Positions 25,494 to 34,576 are shown, numbered from the stretch's first letter. The stretch: DNA of 50,262 nt from DASYPQ01 sp041488095 (GCA_041488095.1 JBGPOP010000032.1:1-50262); one strand, 5' to 3'. The notes: generated from the sequence alone by a model not told the origin. Translations and numbers: made by a program.

Positions 25494-28025
25494 CTATCCA
25501 ACCTGATCCGTCGAGAGTCCGAGCTCGTCCGCCAGGCACGTCAGCAGGCCCGCGCGGTCCGGCGCCGCGAGCATCCGCTCGCGGAATTCCTCGTGCATGA
25601 GCTTGCGGGCGAGCTTCGAGAAGACCTTCATGTGCGCGTCGTCCTGGTCCGACTCGCGCATGGCCAGCAGGATGACGCAGCGCACCGGCTCGCCGTCGAC
25701 GGATCCCCACTCGACGGGTTGCTCGAGCCGCACGACGCCGATGGAGTTCGCCGCGATCGCGTCGGTCTTGCAGTGCGGGATCGCGAAGCCGTGGCCCAGG
25801 CCGGTCGAGTACACCGTCTCGCGCGCCCAGACCGCCTCCTCGATCGCCTGCGGCTGGTCGGTCCGGCCGGCGGCGTAGAAGGAGTCCACGATCTCCTGGA
25901 TCGCTTCGGACTTGCTGGCGCTGTCCGATCCGACCGCGACGAGGTCGGGGTCCAGCAGGCTGCGCGTACCGCCGCGGCCGCGAAAGCCGGCTACGACCTC
26001 CTCCACCTCGGCGACGCTGCGGCAGGCCATCGCTTTCGCCAGGAGCACGCGGCAGTCCGCCGCGGACGACTGTGCGATGGCTGACTTCAATGAGGGAATC
26101 TCCGGCGCCGCCGTGCTGATCTCGTCCAGGCCGAGGCCGAGGAGCAGCGGAAGGTCCCTGGGGCTCCGCGTCATCTCGCCGCACATGCCCACCCAGCGAC
26201 CGTGGCGGCGCGCGTCCTCGACGATCTTCGCGAGCAGTCGCAGGAACGCGGGATGGCGGGCGCTGTAGAGCCCGGCCACGTCAGGGCTGTCGCGGTCGAC
26301 CGCGAGGAAGTATTGCGCCAGGTCGTTGGTCCCGATGCTGAAGAAGTCGATCTCGGCGGCGAGTTGATCGATGAGGAAGGCCGCGGACGGAACCTCGACC
26401 ATGATGCCGACCGGCATGGCCGGGTCGCAGGCGAGGCCGGCCGATTCGAGCTCGGCCCGGGCCTCCGCGATCCGCGCCTTGACCCACCGCACCTCCTCGA
26501 GCGCCGAGACCATCGGCACCATGACCCATACCCGTCCGAACGCGGAGGCGCGGAGGATCGCGCGCAGCTGGGCGGCGAACACGTCCCGGTGCCCGGGATA
26601 GACCCGCACGCCGCGGCAGCCGAGGAACGGATTGGCTTCCGGCCGCACGTGCAGGTACGGGACCGGCTTGTCGCCGCCGACATCGAACGTGCGGATGATG
26701 ACCGGTCTCCCGCCGGCGGCCTTCGCGGCCTGGACATAGATCGCGAACTGCTCCTCCTCGGAGGGCGCGGCGTTGCGGTCCATGAACAACATCTCCGTAC
26801 GAAACAGGCCGATGCCGTCGGCACCCTGCGCGAAAGCCGGGGCGAGCTCCTCCGTGGTCGCCACGTTCGCCCCCACCTCGAGCCGCAGGCCGTCGAGCGT
26901 CACCGCGGGGGTGCGGGCGTGGCGGCCGAAGCGCTCCTGCCGGCGTCGCAGCTTGCGCATCTCGCGCTCGTAGTAGCGCCCGACCGGCGGGGAGACTCCC
27001 GGGATCACGATCCCGAGGTTCGCGTCGACGATCGCTTCCTGTCCCGCCGTCAGGATCGTGCGCACCTCCGTCACGCTCGTCAGCGTCGGGATGTCGAACG
27101 ACCGCGCCAGGATCACCGCGTGCGAGGTCACGCCCGCGTGGGCCAGCACCAGCGCCTTCAGGAAGCGCTTGTCGAAGGAGAGGAGCTGTCTCGGCGTGAG
27201 GTTCTCGGCCGCGACGACCGACGGCTGCGTCAGCACGACCCCGGCCGCCTGGATCCGGGCACCGTAGATCTGCTCCAGGAGCTGCAGGCCGATGTCCTCG
27301 ACGTCGACCGCCCGCTCGCGGACGTAGATGCTCTCGGCCGCTCTCATCCGGGCAGCGAAGAACGCGGCGGCCTTCACGATCGCCTGCCCGGCCGACCGGC
27401 CGGCCGCGACGAGCGCCGCGATCTTCTCGCCGAGTCCGACGTCGCCGACGATGGCGAGGTGCGCCCGGAGGATCCCCGCTTCGACGGCGGAGGGCCGCGC
27501 GGCCATGTCGGCCTCCATCGAGGCGCGGACCGAGGCGATCGCCCGGCGAACCCGCTCCTGCTCCTGCCCTCGCGAGAGGGCCGGCTCGTGGGCCAGGTCC
27601 GCCGGGAGGGCGAGCCCGCCCGCCACCACCACGATTCCCCTTCCGATGCCGGGGCAGACCACGGTCCCTGCGTGCCAGGGCACGTCGATCTCGCGGAGCG
27701 TGCGCGGGAGCACGACGCCGAGGCCGGCCTCGGCCACCGGCAGCGGCTCGTCGCAGCCCGGGAGAACATTGCGGGTGAACTCCCGGAGCGCCGCGTGAGC
27801 GGTCTCGGCGTCCTCGCCTTCGATGCGAACCCGACAGGAGTCGCCCATCTTCACGTCGATCCCGACGAGCGCCAGCACGCTCTTCGCGTTCGCGACGGCG
27901 GTGGTCCTGCCGTTCGTCACCGAGATGTTGGCGGAGAAACGTCCCGCCACTTCGGAGAGCAGGCTCGCCGGCCGCGCGTGCAGCCCGTTGGGCAGCGGAC
28001 ACTGGAATGTGTACTCGTGGACCAT
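25494..28025 (-). CDS. PTS fusion: HPr - Enzyme I - EIIA (fructose family)
   Basis: 843 residues. HPr at 1-88 has GLHARPAS with phospho-acceptor His16. Ser46-type regulation is hard to assign, since the helix reads NAKSVLALVGI. Enzyme I spans about 105-660, with His302 in AHAGVTSHAVILAR, the PEP-binding barrel (GLFRTEMLFMDR, DVGGDKP, GTNDLAQYFLAVDRD) and the catalytic Cys in MCGEM. EIIA(Fru) is at 700-843, with His751 in GHGFAIPH. One polypeptide therefore carries phosphate from PEP through EI, HPr and IIA to the separate IIB encoded just upstream, as in FPr/FrwA/FruB-type proteins. It is 49 bp downstream of the IIB gene and 28 bp upstream of the mannosidase gene. No clear ribosome-binding site at the ATG, which may reflect coupling. 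Confidence 0.92.
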   Translation of the reverse strand: MVHEYTFQCPLPNGLHARPASLLSEVAGRFSANISVTNGRTTAVANAKSVLALVGIDVKMGDSCRVRIEGEDAETAHAALREFTRNVLPGCDEPLPVAEAGLGVVLPRTLREIDVPWHAGTVVCPGIGRGIVVVAGGLALPADLAHEPALSRGQEQERVRRAIASVRASMEADMAARPSAVEAGILRAHLAIVGDVGLGEKIAALVAAGRSAGQAIVKAAAFFAARMRAAESIYVRERAVDVEDIGLQLLEQIYGARIQAAGVVLTQPSVVAAENLTPRQLLSFDKRFLKALVLAHAGVTSHAVILARSFDIPTLTSVTEVRTILTAGQEAIVDANLGIVIPGVSPPVGRYYEREMRKLRRRQERFGRHARTPAVTLDGLRLEVGANVATTEELAPAFAQGADGIGLFRTEMLFMDRNAAPSEEEQFAIYVQAAKAAGGRPVIIRTFDVGGDKPVPYLHVRPEANPFLGCRGVRVYPGHRDVFAAQLRAILRASAFGRVWVMVPMVSALEEVRWVKARIAEARAELESAGLACDPAMPVGIMVEVPSAAFLIDQLAAEIDFFSIGTNDLAQYFLAVDRDSPDVAGLYSARHPAFLRLLAKIVEDARRHGRWVGMCGEMTRSPRDLPLLLGLGLDEISTAAPEIPSLKSAIAQSSAADCRVLLAKAMACRSVAEVEEVVAGFRGRGGTRSLLDPDLVAVGSDSASKSEAIQEIVDSFYAAGRTDQPQAIEEAVWARETVYSTGLGHGFAIPHCKTDAIAANSIGVVRLEQPVEWGSVDGEPVRCVILLAMRESDQDDAHMKVFSKLARKLMHEEFRERMLAAPDRAGLLTCLADELGLSTDQVG

Positions 28026-28074
28026 GGTGGGCCCCGCAGGCGACCGGCGACCTCGCGATTCCGAGCCGCCGTCG

Positions 28075-28374
28075 TCAGGCCTTGATCTTCTCGAAGACCG
28101 CCTTCGGGCTCTTGATCGCTTCCTGGACAGGCACTTGGACGATCCTCTTGCCGTCGAACCGTTCGCGCCGCTCCACCTCGATGTCGACGGCGAAGATCGC
28201 GACGTCCGCCTCGCGGATCTCCTGGACCGAGAGCTCGTTCTCGACCCCCATCGCGCCCTGGGTCTCGACCTTGATCTGGTGTCCCAGCGCCTTGGCGGTC
28301 TTCTCGAGCTGCTCGGCGGCCATGTAGGTGTGGGCGATGCCGGTCGGGCACGCGGTGACGGCGACGATCCTCAC
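28075..28374 (-). CDS. PTS fructose-family EIIB
   Basis: 99 residues from GTG 28374, which overlaps the stop codon of the IIC gene (GTGA), a sign of translational coupling. VRIVAVTACPTGIAHTYMAAEQL contains phospho-Cys9 in the CPTGIAHT motif of fructose-type IIB domains. The rest (TQGAMGVENELSVQEIREADVAIFAVDIEVE) is the usual Rossmann-like fold. It accepts phosphate from the IIA domain of the fusion protein and passes it to sugar bound by IIC. Its small size shows a split IIB and IIC, unlike E. coli FruA. Confidence 0.9.
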   Translation of the reverse strand: MRIVAVTACPTGIAHTYMAAEQLEKTAKALGHQIKVETQGAMGVENELSVQEIREADVAIFAVDIEVERRERFDGKRIVQVPVQEAIKSPKAVFEKIKA

Positions 28375-29417
28375 GCCCACACCTCGGCAACCGCGGCCGC
28401 GGGCTTGCGCGCGAGCCTCTTCAGCAAGATCGCCGTCACGGCGGTCACGATCGTGCCCGCCAGGATGGCGACGACGTAGACGAAGCGGTTGTCCACCACC
28501 GGCAGGACGATCGGGCCGCCGTGTGGGGCGTGATCGCCGACACCGCCGAGCGTGGCGATGACCGCCGCTACCATCGAGCCGGACATGATGCTCGGGATCA
28601 CGCGCAGCGGGTCCGCCGCGGCAAACGGGATGGCTCCCTCGGTGATGCCGATCATGCCCATCGCGATCGCGGCGATGCCGGCCTCCTTCTCTTCTTCGCT
28701 CCAGAGCCTGCGATTCAGCAGGGTGGCGAGGCCCATTCCGAGCGGCGGCGTGCAGATCGCCGCGGCGCAGGCTCCCATCACGCCGTAATGGCCCTCCTTG
28801 ATCATCGCCGCGCCGAAGAAGAACGCGGACTTGTTCACCGGACCCCCCATGTCGAACGCGATCATGGCGCCGAGGATCATCGCCAGCACGACCGCGTTGC
28901 CGGTGTGCATGGACTGCAGCCATCCGCCGAGGCTGACCATCAGATCGGCGATCGGGACGCCGAGCACCTTGAGCATGAGCACGCCGACGATGCTCGACGA
29001 GACGATCGGGATGATCAGGATCGGCATGATCGGCTTGACGTACTTGGAGACCGGGATCTTCTTGATCGCGTCGACGATCCAGCCCGCGATCAGCCCGATC
29101 AGCAGGGCTCCGAGGAAGCCGGCCTTGATCTCGCCGGCGAGATATCCGCCGATGAAGCCTGGAACGAGCCCCGGCTTGCCCGCGATCGCGTAGGAGATGT
29201 ACCCGGCGAGCACCGGCAGGAGCAGCCCGAACGACGCCGTGCCGATGTCGTGGATCAGCTTGAGGATCGGCGCGTGCGAGAAATCCGGGCCTGTGGGCGT
29301 CATCGGGACGAAGGCGATCCCGAACGCGATCATGATGCCACCGCACGCGATGAACGGGATGGCGAAGGAGACGCCGGTCAGCAGGTGCTGCCGCAGCTTC
29401 TGGAGCGCCTCCTTCAT
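28371..29417 (-). CDS. PTS fructose-family EIIC (membrane sugar channel)
   Basis: 348 residues from ATG 29417, with eight to ten hydrophobic segments. Family landmarks: LLTGVSFAIPFIACGGIMIAFGIAF near the start, MIAFDMGGPVNKSAFFFG in the middle, and GITEGAIPFAAADPLRVIPS in the second half, which carries the conserved Glu of the substrate site. It transports a fructose-like hexose or hexoside across the cytoplasmic membrane with IIB. It is the first gene of the PTS run and starts 56 bp after the NuoF-like gene, so co-transcription with that gene is possible but functionally odd. The substrate is not visible; the adjacent GH38 gene suggests mannose or a mannoside (inference). Confidence 0.9.
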   Translation of the reverse strand: MKEALQKLRQHLLTGVSFAIPFIACGGIMIAFGIAFVPMTPTGPDFSHAPILKLIHDIGTASFGLLLPVLAGYISYAIAGKPGLVPGFIGGYLAGEIKAGFLGALLIGLIAGWIVDAIKKIPVSKYVKPIMPILIIPIVSSSIVGVLMLKVLGVPIADLMVSLGGWLQSMHTGNAVVLAMILGAMIAFDMGGPVNKSAFFFGAAMIKEGHYGVMGACAAAICTPPLGMGLATLLNRRLWSEEEKEAGIAAIAMGMIGITEGAIPFAAADPLRVIPSIMSGSMVAAVIATLGGVGDHAPHGGPIVLPVVDNRFVYVVAILAGTIVTAVTAILLKRLARKPAAAVAEVWA

Positions 29418-29473
29418 GCGGATACCTGCGACACGCTAGCACCGACCCCCTTCCCGAGGGAAATCCGAGCGAC

Positions 29474-31003
29474 TCAACCGCGCAGCCACTCGTCGAGCGC
29501 GCGCTCCACCAGGACCTCGAGAGGGATGTCTTCCGCCTCGGCGCGCGCGCGCAATCGATCGAGGAGCTCGGGCGCGAGCGGGATCCCTGCATGCGCGCCG
29601 TCATGCGGCACCGGCGCGGGCCGCGGGCGCGGCGACGGCGGTTCGTGGGGCGGCTCGTAGGTCCAGTCGGGGCGCTTGCGTTGCTGGAGCTCGTCGAGCA
29701 GGAACGTCCCGGTCGATTCGTCGAAGTCGACGATCTTCGGGACCGGCACCGCCTGCGAGGCGCGCGCCGGCTCGCGAACCTGCGCCTCGAACTCCGACGA
29801 ATAGCGGGTGATGAGGCTCGGGATGAGCGCCGCGCCCTCGGCCGGGAGGTAGCAGCGGTTGCCCTGCGGTGCGCTCAACGCGCCGTAGCGGGCGCGAGCG
29901 AGGTCGTCGGGACGCGCCAGCTTCGGATCGAAGAGCGCATCGAGCGCGCGGCTCGCCGTGCGCAGCCCGTGCTTGCAGGCCGAGCACTGGTTGCACGATT
30001 CGACGTAGAGGAAGCGCGCGGCCATCTGCGCGACCCTCGGCATGCACGCGACATCTTCGTAGACGACGAAGCCAGCCGAGCCGAGCCCGGACCCGATTAG
30101 CGCGAGCGAGCCGAAGTCGGCCGGTGTGTCGAAGCGCTCGGCGGGGATCACACCGGCCGAGACGCCCGACAGCGCCGCCTTGAGCGTTCGGCCCTCGCGC
30201 GGTCCTCCGGCCATCTCGTGGAAGAGCTCGGCGAGCGTGATTCCCGCGGGTCGTTCGTAGACTCCCGGCCGGCACACGTCGCCGCTCACCGTGAAGAGCA
30301 GCGTCCCGGGCGTGTCGCGCGTGCCGATCGCGCGGAAGGAGGCCGCGCCGTGGCGCAGGATCGACGGCACGTGGGCGAAGGTCTCCGCGTTGTTGACGAG
30401 CGCGGGGTTGGGCGAGCCGAGGGTGGCGAAGAGGCCCTGCTCGTAGGGCGGCCGGTCGGCCTCGCGCGGCAGCGGGTCGTTGCCCTCGATGACCTCGAGC
30501 AGCGCCTTCTCCTCGCCGAAGAGGTACTCCTCCGGTCCGGAGACGAGCGTGACCTGCACCTCGCCGAGCCCGCCCTTCTCGCCCATCTCGGCGAGAGCCG
30601 CTTCGAGCCGCGCGCGCTCCTTCGTGAACGACGCCTTCAGCGCGACATACGCGGTCCGCGCGCCGACGACGTGCGCCGCGACGAGCAGCCCCTCGAGGAC
30701 CGCGTAGGGGTTGCGGCGCAGCAGCCAGCGATCCTTGAACGTGCCCGGCTCGCCCTCGGCCGCGTTGCACACGACGTAGCGCGTGGAGCAGGGATGCGAG
30801 GCGATCGTCCGCCACTTGGTGCCCACCGGAAAACCGGCGCCGCCGCGGCCGCGCAGACCCGATTCGGCGACCGTCGCAAGGACCTGGTCGGACGGCGCTG
30901 CGCGAGCCAGCGCCAGGGCGTCGTCGCCCGTGGCGGCGCGGTATTCGGCGAGCGACGCATAGGGTCTCTCGCCCAGGAGGAAGTGGACGCGGGAGTCGGG
31001 CAT
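29474..31003 (-). CDS. NuoF-like NADH/FMN-binding 4Fe-4S protein with C-terminal extension
   Basis: 509 residues from ATG 31003. It shows the NuoF/HoxF fold: GLRGRGGAGFPVGTKW (NADH/FMN site), NAAEGEPGTFKDR, and the 4Fe-4S ligands CNQCSAC plus a fourth Cys in GNRCYLPAEG about 40 residues later. The last 110 residues are unusual: a Pro-rich linker, then PLAPELLDRLRARAEAEDIPLEVLVERALDEWLRG, which looks like a ribbon-helix-helix or antitoxin-type helical pair. No NuoE or NuoG or other dehydrogenase subunit is nearby, so it may serve an FDH, hydrogenase or bifurcating enzyme encoded elsewhere, or act alone. The promoter region (167 bp) is shared with the divergent gene at 31171. Confidence 0.85.
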   Translation of the reverse strand: MPDSRVHFLLGERPYASLAEYRAATGDDALALARAAPSDQVLATVAESGLRGRGGAGFPVGTKWRTIASHPCSTRYVVCNAAEGEPGTFKDRWLLRRNPYAVLEGLLVAAHVVGARTAYVALKASFTKERARLEAALAEMGEKGGLGEVQVTLVSGPEEYLFGEEKALLEVIEGNDPLPREADRPPYEQGLFATLGSPNPALVNNAETFAHVPSILRHGAASFRAIGTRDTPGTLLFTVSGDVCRPGVYERPAGITLAELFHEMAGGPREGRTLKAALSGVSAGVIPAERFDTPADFGSLALIGSGLGSAGFVVYEDVACMPRVAQMAARFLYVESCNQCSACKHGLRTASRALDALFDPKLARPDDLARARYGALSAPQGNRCYLPAEGAALIPSLITRYSSEFEAQVREPARASQAVPVPKIVDFDESTGTFLLDELQQRKRPDWTYEPPHEPPSPRPRPAPVPHDGAHAGIPLAPELLDRLRARAEAEDIPLEVLVERALDEWLRG

Positions 31004-31170
31004 GGCGAACCCCGGACGAGCGGTCCGGTCCCACCACTCTAGACGGAGACCTCGCGAGGGTTCCCGTCGCGTACGCCTCTGTCCGTATTCAGGCTCGGGG
31101 ATCGCTCTGGCTACCATCTGGCCGTATCCGGATCCCTTCCCAACCCTCGAGCTCGAGAGAAGAGTCCAGC

Positions 31171-31653
31171 ATGAAGCTCAAGATCCTGACCCTGACCGCC
31201 GCAGTCGCCGCCCTCGGCTTCGTCGTTCCCCAGCAGACCCCCAAGAGCACGGCCGCCGCCTACGGAGCGCTGGCGGACACGATCCTCGCGGTCAAGCGCA
31301 CCGAATCCGAGTTCGTCCGCTCGCTCCTGGCCCACCACTTCCGCGTCGCGCGCGACTTCGTGGCGCGGGCCGACTCGGAGCACGCAGCCGCGGAGATCGC
31401 GCTCTTCGCCAACGAAGGCGACAACGCGATCGGCGGCGTCCGCAAGCGCCTGCTCGAAGGCGGCCACCACCACAACGCGGACGGCGAGGCCAAGGGCGTC
31501 TACGAGCCCGGCTTCGTGATCGTCACCCGCAAGGCCAAGGAGGAAGCCCTGGCGGTCTCGGCGACGATGCGCACGGCCAAGACCGAGGCCGATCGCAAGG
31601 CAGCGTGGGAGCGCTTCGCCGCGATCGCGAATCCCCTGGTCCACGAGGAGTGA
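31171..31653 (+). CDS. Small secreted protein of unknown function
   Basis: 160 residues with a signal peptide (MKLKILTLTAAVAALGFVVP). The mature part is helical and charged, with a His-rich loop (GGHHHNADGEAKGVYEPGF) and a segment resembling four-helix-bundle proteins (LLAHHFRVARDFVARA ... AAWERFAAIANPLVHEE). I do not recognise a family. The several His and Glu could bind metal or haem, but that is speculation. Its TGA overlaps the GTG of the next gene, so the two are translationally coupled and probably work together outside the cytoplasm. Confidence 0.7.
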   Translation: MKLKILTLTAAVAALGFVVPQQTPKSTAAAYGALADTILAVKRTESEFVRSLLAHHFRVARDFVARADSEHAAAEIALFANEGDNAIGGVRKRLLEGGHHHNADGEAKGVYEPGFVIVTRKAKEEALAVSATMRTAKTEADRKAAWERFAAIANPLVHEE

Positions 31654-33293
31654 AGCGCGCTGCGGCGCTTTTCCTGTTCATTGCCTGGGCGTGCGGAAAG
31701 GAGGAGGCCAAAGAGCCTCCTGCCGAGCCGTCGCATGCCCGGTTCCACTTCGTCGACGCCGCGCGCGAGGCGGGCCTGACGATCCCCACCTGGTGCGGAC
31801 GGCCCGAGAAGCCGCACCTGCTCGAGTCGGGCGGGTGCGGGCTCGCGCTGTTCGACTACGACGGAGACGGCGACCTCGATCTGTACCTGGTCAACGGCTG
31901 GAAGCTCTCGGGCGCGACCATCGTCGAGCGCGGCCGGAACGTACTCTATCGAAACCGGGGCGACGGGACCTTCGAGGACGTCACCGATCGGGCCGGCGTC
32001 GGCGACGATGGCTGGGGCTGCGGCGTCGCCGTCGGTGACATCGACGGCGACGGCCGTCCGGACTTGTTCGTCACGAACTTCGGGCCGGACAAGCTCTACC
32101 GCAACAACGGCGACGGGACGTTCAGCCTGGTCCCGGACGGACCCGGGATCGACGGCTGGTCCACCGGAGCGGTGTTCTTCGACGCGGACGGCGACGGCGA
32201 CGAGGACCTCTTCGTGGCCGGGTACGTCCACTGCACGCTGGACGAAGTGCTCCACGCCGAGCCCACGCTGGACTGGAAGGGCCGCAAGGTGATGAAGGGC
32301 CCGTTCGGGCTGGAGGGCGAACGCAACCGCTACTTCGAGAACCTCGGCGGAGGCCGGTTCGTCGATGCCACGGAAAAGGCCGGTCTGCAGGACGTCGGCG
32401 TCTACTACAGCTTCACCGCGGTCGCGCTCGACCTGGACGGGGACGGCGACCTCGACCTCTACGTCTCGAACGACTCGAACCCGAACTACCTCTACAGGAA
32501 CGACGGCCACGGGCACTTCGAGGAGGTCGGCTTGTGGAGCGGCGCGTCCCTGGACCACAACGGCGCGGCGCAGGCGGGGATGGGCGTCGCCGCGGGCGAC
32601 GTCGACGGCGACGGACTCACCGACCTGTTCGTGACCAACTTCGCCGAGGACGCTTCGACGCTGTACCGGAACCTCGGCAACTGCCTCTTCGTCGACGACA
32701 CGCGGCGCTACGGCCTGTTCGAGCCGACGTACAAGCCGCTCTCCTGGGGCACGATCCTCGAGGACTTCGATCTGGATGGCGAGCTCGATCTCTTCGTCGC
32801 CAACGGCCACATCTTCCCGCAGGCCGATCAGCCGCCCGAGAGCGGGACGCGCTACCGTCAGGCCAACCTGCTCCTGGCGCGCGAGGGCGCGCGCTTCGTC
32901 GACGTGAGCCAGGCGGCCGGCCCGGGGCTGGCGGTGATCGAGTCCAGCCGCGGAGTCGCGGCCGGCGACATCGACGGCGACGGGGACATCGACCTCGTCG
33001 TGTCGAACGTCGACGCGCCGCCGACGCTCCTGCGCAACGACACGACCCGCAAGGGATCCTGGCTGCTCGTGGACGCGCCGGGCGCGCTGCGCGTCGTCGT
33101 CGAATGCGGCGGCCGCAGGAGGGTGCGCGACGCAGTGCGCGGAGGCTCGTACGTCTCGGTGAGCGACACGCGCTTCCACTTCGGTCTCGGACCGGTCGCG
33201 CGGGTCGACCAGGTGCTCGTCTCGTGGCCCGACGGCAAGGAGACGAGCCTGCGCGACGTGGCCGCGAACCGCGTGGTGCGAGCGCGTCGATAG
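31650..33293 (+). CDS. FG-GAP/VCBS repeat lipoprotein with UnbV/ASPIC C-terminal domain
   Basis: 547 residues from GTG 31650 (GTGA overlap with the previous stop; GAGGAG lies immediately before). A short signal sequence ends in WAC followed by GKEE, probably a lipoprotein. Seven calcium-binding FG-GAP motifs follow, including FDYDGDGDLDLYLVNG, GDIDGDGRPDLFVTNFG, FDADGDGDEDLFVAGY, LDLDGDGDLDLYVSND and GDIDGDGDIDLVVSNV, which fit an integrin-alpha-like propeller. The C-terminus (FHFGLGPVARVDQVLVSWPDGK) is the UnbV/ASPIC module that ends CRTAC1-like proteins. Such proteins are common in Planctomycetota and Acidobacteriota; their function is mostly unknown. Confidence 0.85.
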   Translation: MKRAAALFLFIAWACGKEEAKEPPAEPSHARFHFVDAAREAGLTIPTWCGRPEKPHLLESGGCGLALFDYDGDGDLDLYLVNGWKLSGATIVERGRNVLYRNRGDGTFEDVTDRAGVGDDGWGCGVAVGDIDGDGRPDLFVTNFGPDKLYRNNGDGTFSLVPDGPGIDGWSTGAVFFDADGDGDEDLFVAGYVHCTLDEVLHAEPTLDWKGRKVMKGPFGLEGERNRYFENLGGGRFVDATEKAGLQDVGVYYSFTAVALDLDGDGDLDLYVSNDSNPNYLYRNDGHGHFEEVGLWSGASLDHNGAAQAGMGVAAGDVDGDGLTDLFVTNFAEDASTLYRNLGNCLFVDDTRRYGLFEPTYKPLSWGTILEDFDLDGELDLFVANGHIFPQADQPPESGTRYRQANLLLAREGARFVDVSQAAGPGLAVIESSRGVAAGDIDGDGDIDLVVSNVDAPPTLLRNDTTRKGSWLLVDAPGALRVVVECGGRRRVRDAVRGGSYVSVSDTRFHFGLGPVARVDQVLVSWPDGKETSLRDVAANRVVRARR

Positions 33294-33327
33294 CGGCGAA
33301 CGACGGGGACCAGCGAAGGAGCGCGCG

Positions 33328-34308
33328 CTATTCCCGCCGAGGACCGAGCATCTCGCGGAACCGCTCCACGCACTCCTCCCGCAACGGGCACGACACCTCG
33401 TCCGAGGACGGCGGCTCCAGGCCCACGGAGCCGTAGCGGTCCGAGCAGTCGGGCCACAGGGTCGCGACGGCGAGGCCGCGATCGCGCAGCCGGCGTGCGG
33501 CGACGAAGTTCGCGCCCGCGCTCATGCCGACGCAGAAGCCGTGGTCGCTGCGGATCTCCTCCGCGGCCGCACGGGCTTCCTCCGTGGAAACCCGGACGAT
33601 CTCGTCGATGTCACGGAGGTCGACGATGTCGGGCACGAAGCCGTCGCCGATCCCCATGATCCCGTGGTTCCCGGGCGCGCCTCCGCTCATCACGTCCGAC
33701 TCCGCCGGCTCGACCGCGACGAGGCGCAGCCGGGACATCGTCTCGCGCAGCGCCTGGCCCACGCCCATGAGCGTCCCGCCGGTCCCCACACCGGCGACGA
33801 AGGCGTCGATTTGGGGATGGCCACGCTGGCCGAGCTGCTCGGCCAGCTCGCGGCCCGTGGTGAGACGATGGCAGCGCACGTTGTCGGGGTTCCCGAACTG
33901 GTCCGGCACGTAGAAGCCCGGCCGGCCCCGGTAGGTGTTGCGGATCTCGATCGGGCCCTCGAAGCCCTGCTCCTTCGGCGTGAGCTGCACCACCGCGCCG
34001 AGCGTCTCGATCATGCAGCGGCGTTCGGGGCTCATGTGCTCCGGCATGAAGATGAGCGCGCGATGGCCGAGCTCGCGAGCGACCAGCGCGAGAGCGATCC
34101 CCGTGTTGCCCGAGGTGGCCTCCACGATCACGTCGCCCGGGCGCAGCTCTCCGCGGCGCCGCGCCTCCTCGAGCATGAATCGCGCGATGCGGTCCTTGAC
34201 GCTGCCCCCCGGGTTCGAGCACTCGAGCTTGACCCAGATGTCCTCGATGAGGACGAGAGGCGTGCCGCCGATGCGGTCGAGGATGCCCACGAGGTCCGAT
34301 TCCAGCAC
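33328..34308 (-). CDS. cysM: Cysteine synthase-type PLP enzyme (CysM-like)
   Basis: 326 residues from GTG 34308. It is a fold-type II PLP enzyme: NPGGSVKDR carries the Schiff-base Lys, EATSGNTGIALA binds the substrate carboxylate, and GVGTGGTLMGVG binds PLP phosphate. MSPERR, LTPKEQGFEGP and DQFGNPDN match CysM (O-acetylserine sulfhydrylase B) better than CysK. The C-terminal tail adds about 25 residues with two Cys (SCPLREEC). It converts O-acetylserine, or a related activated serine, to cysteine with sulfide or thiosulfate. It is the gene after the 36-residue peptide gene on the same strand, 71 bp away. Assignment to CysM rather than another paralogue is by motif memory. Confidence 0.8.
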   Translation of the reverse strand: MLESDLVGILDRIGGTPLVLIEDIWVKLECSNPGGSVKDRIARFMLEEARRRGELRPGDVIVEATSGNTGIALALVARELGHRALIFMPEHMSPERRCMIETLGAVVQLTPKEQGFEGPIEIRNTYRGRPGFYVPDQFGNPDNVRCHRLTTGRELAEQLGQRGHPQIDAFVAGVGTGGTLMGVGQALRETMSRLRLVAVEPAESDVMSGGAPGNHGIMGIGDGFVPDIVDLRDIDEIVRVSTEEARAAAEEIRSDHGFCVGMSAGANFVAARRLRDRGLAVATLWPDCSDRYGSVGLEPPSSDEVSCPLREECVERFREMLGPRRE

Positions 34309-34379
34309 GACCGATCGCGCGCCGCGCTACGCAATCGTGCGCAGGGACGGTACGGACTATCCGAACTGCACCGGCCGTC

Positions 34380-34490
34380 CTACCTCGCCAGGATGCTCCG
34401 CTGGTTCGAGAGGATCCTCTTCTGATTCGCGAGGATCTTCCCCTGGTTGGCCATGATCTTCTTCTGGTTTGCGACCGTCGCTTGAGCCAT
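34380..34490 (-). CDS. 36-residue heptad-repeat coiled-coil peptide
   Basis: A short gene starting at ATG 34490 with AAGGAG 7 nt upstream. The peptide begins MAQAT and is then almost wholly four heptads: VANQKKI, MANQGKI, LANQKRI, LSNQRSI, ending LAR. Ile falls on one core position and Asn on the other in every heptad (IxxNQxx). This resembles the IxxNTxx, Asn-at-d motif of trimeric autotransporter stalks, where Asn layers hold anions. There is no signal peptide. The open frame extends 26 codons upstream, but the ribosome-binding site and repeat fix this start. It has its own promoter-like sequence and a strong leader hairpin. Function unknown; an oligomerising micro-protein is likely. Confidence 0.6.
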   Translation of the reverse strand: MAQATVANQKKIMANQGKILANQKRILSNQRSILAR

Positions 34491-34528
34491 GTCGAGTCTC
34501 CTTCGAGCCTTGTGCGGGACGTTCTCCT

Positions 34529-34563
34529 GTCCCACGCGGCATCTCTCGGACGCCGGGTGGGAC
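34529..34563 (-). promoter_or_regulatory. Leader hairpin of the 36-residue peptide gene
   Basis: GTCCCAC (34529-34535) pairs with GTGGGAC (34557-34563). After one mismatch, four more pairs follow around an 11-nt loop. It lies about 40 nt upstream of the start codon in the presumed 5' leader and could protect the mRNA or regulate it. Confidence 0.5.
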
Positions 34564-34576
34564 GTCACGAGGCCCT

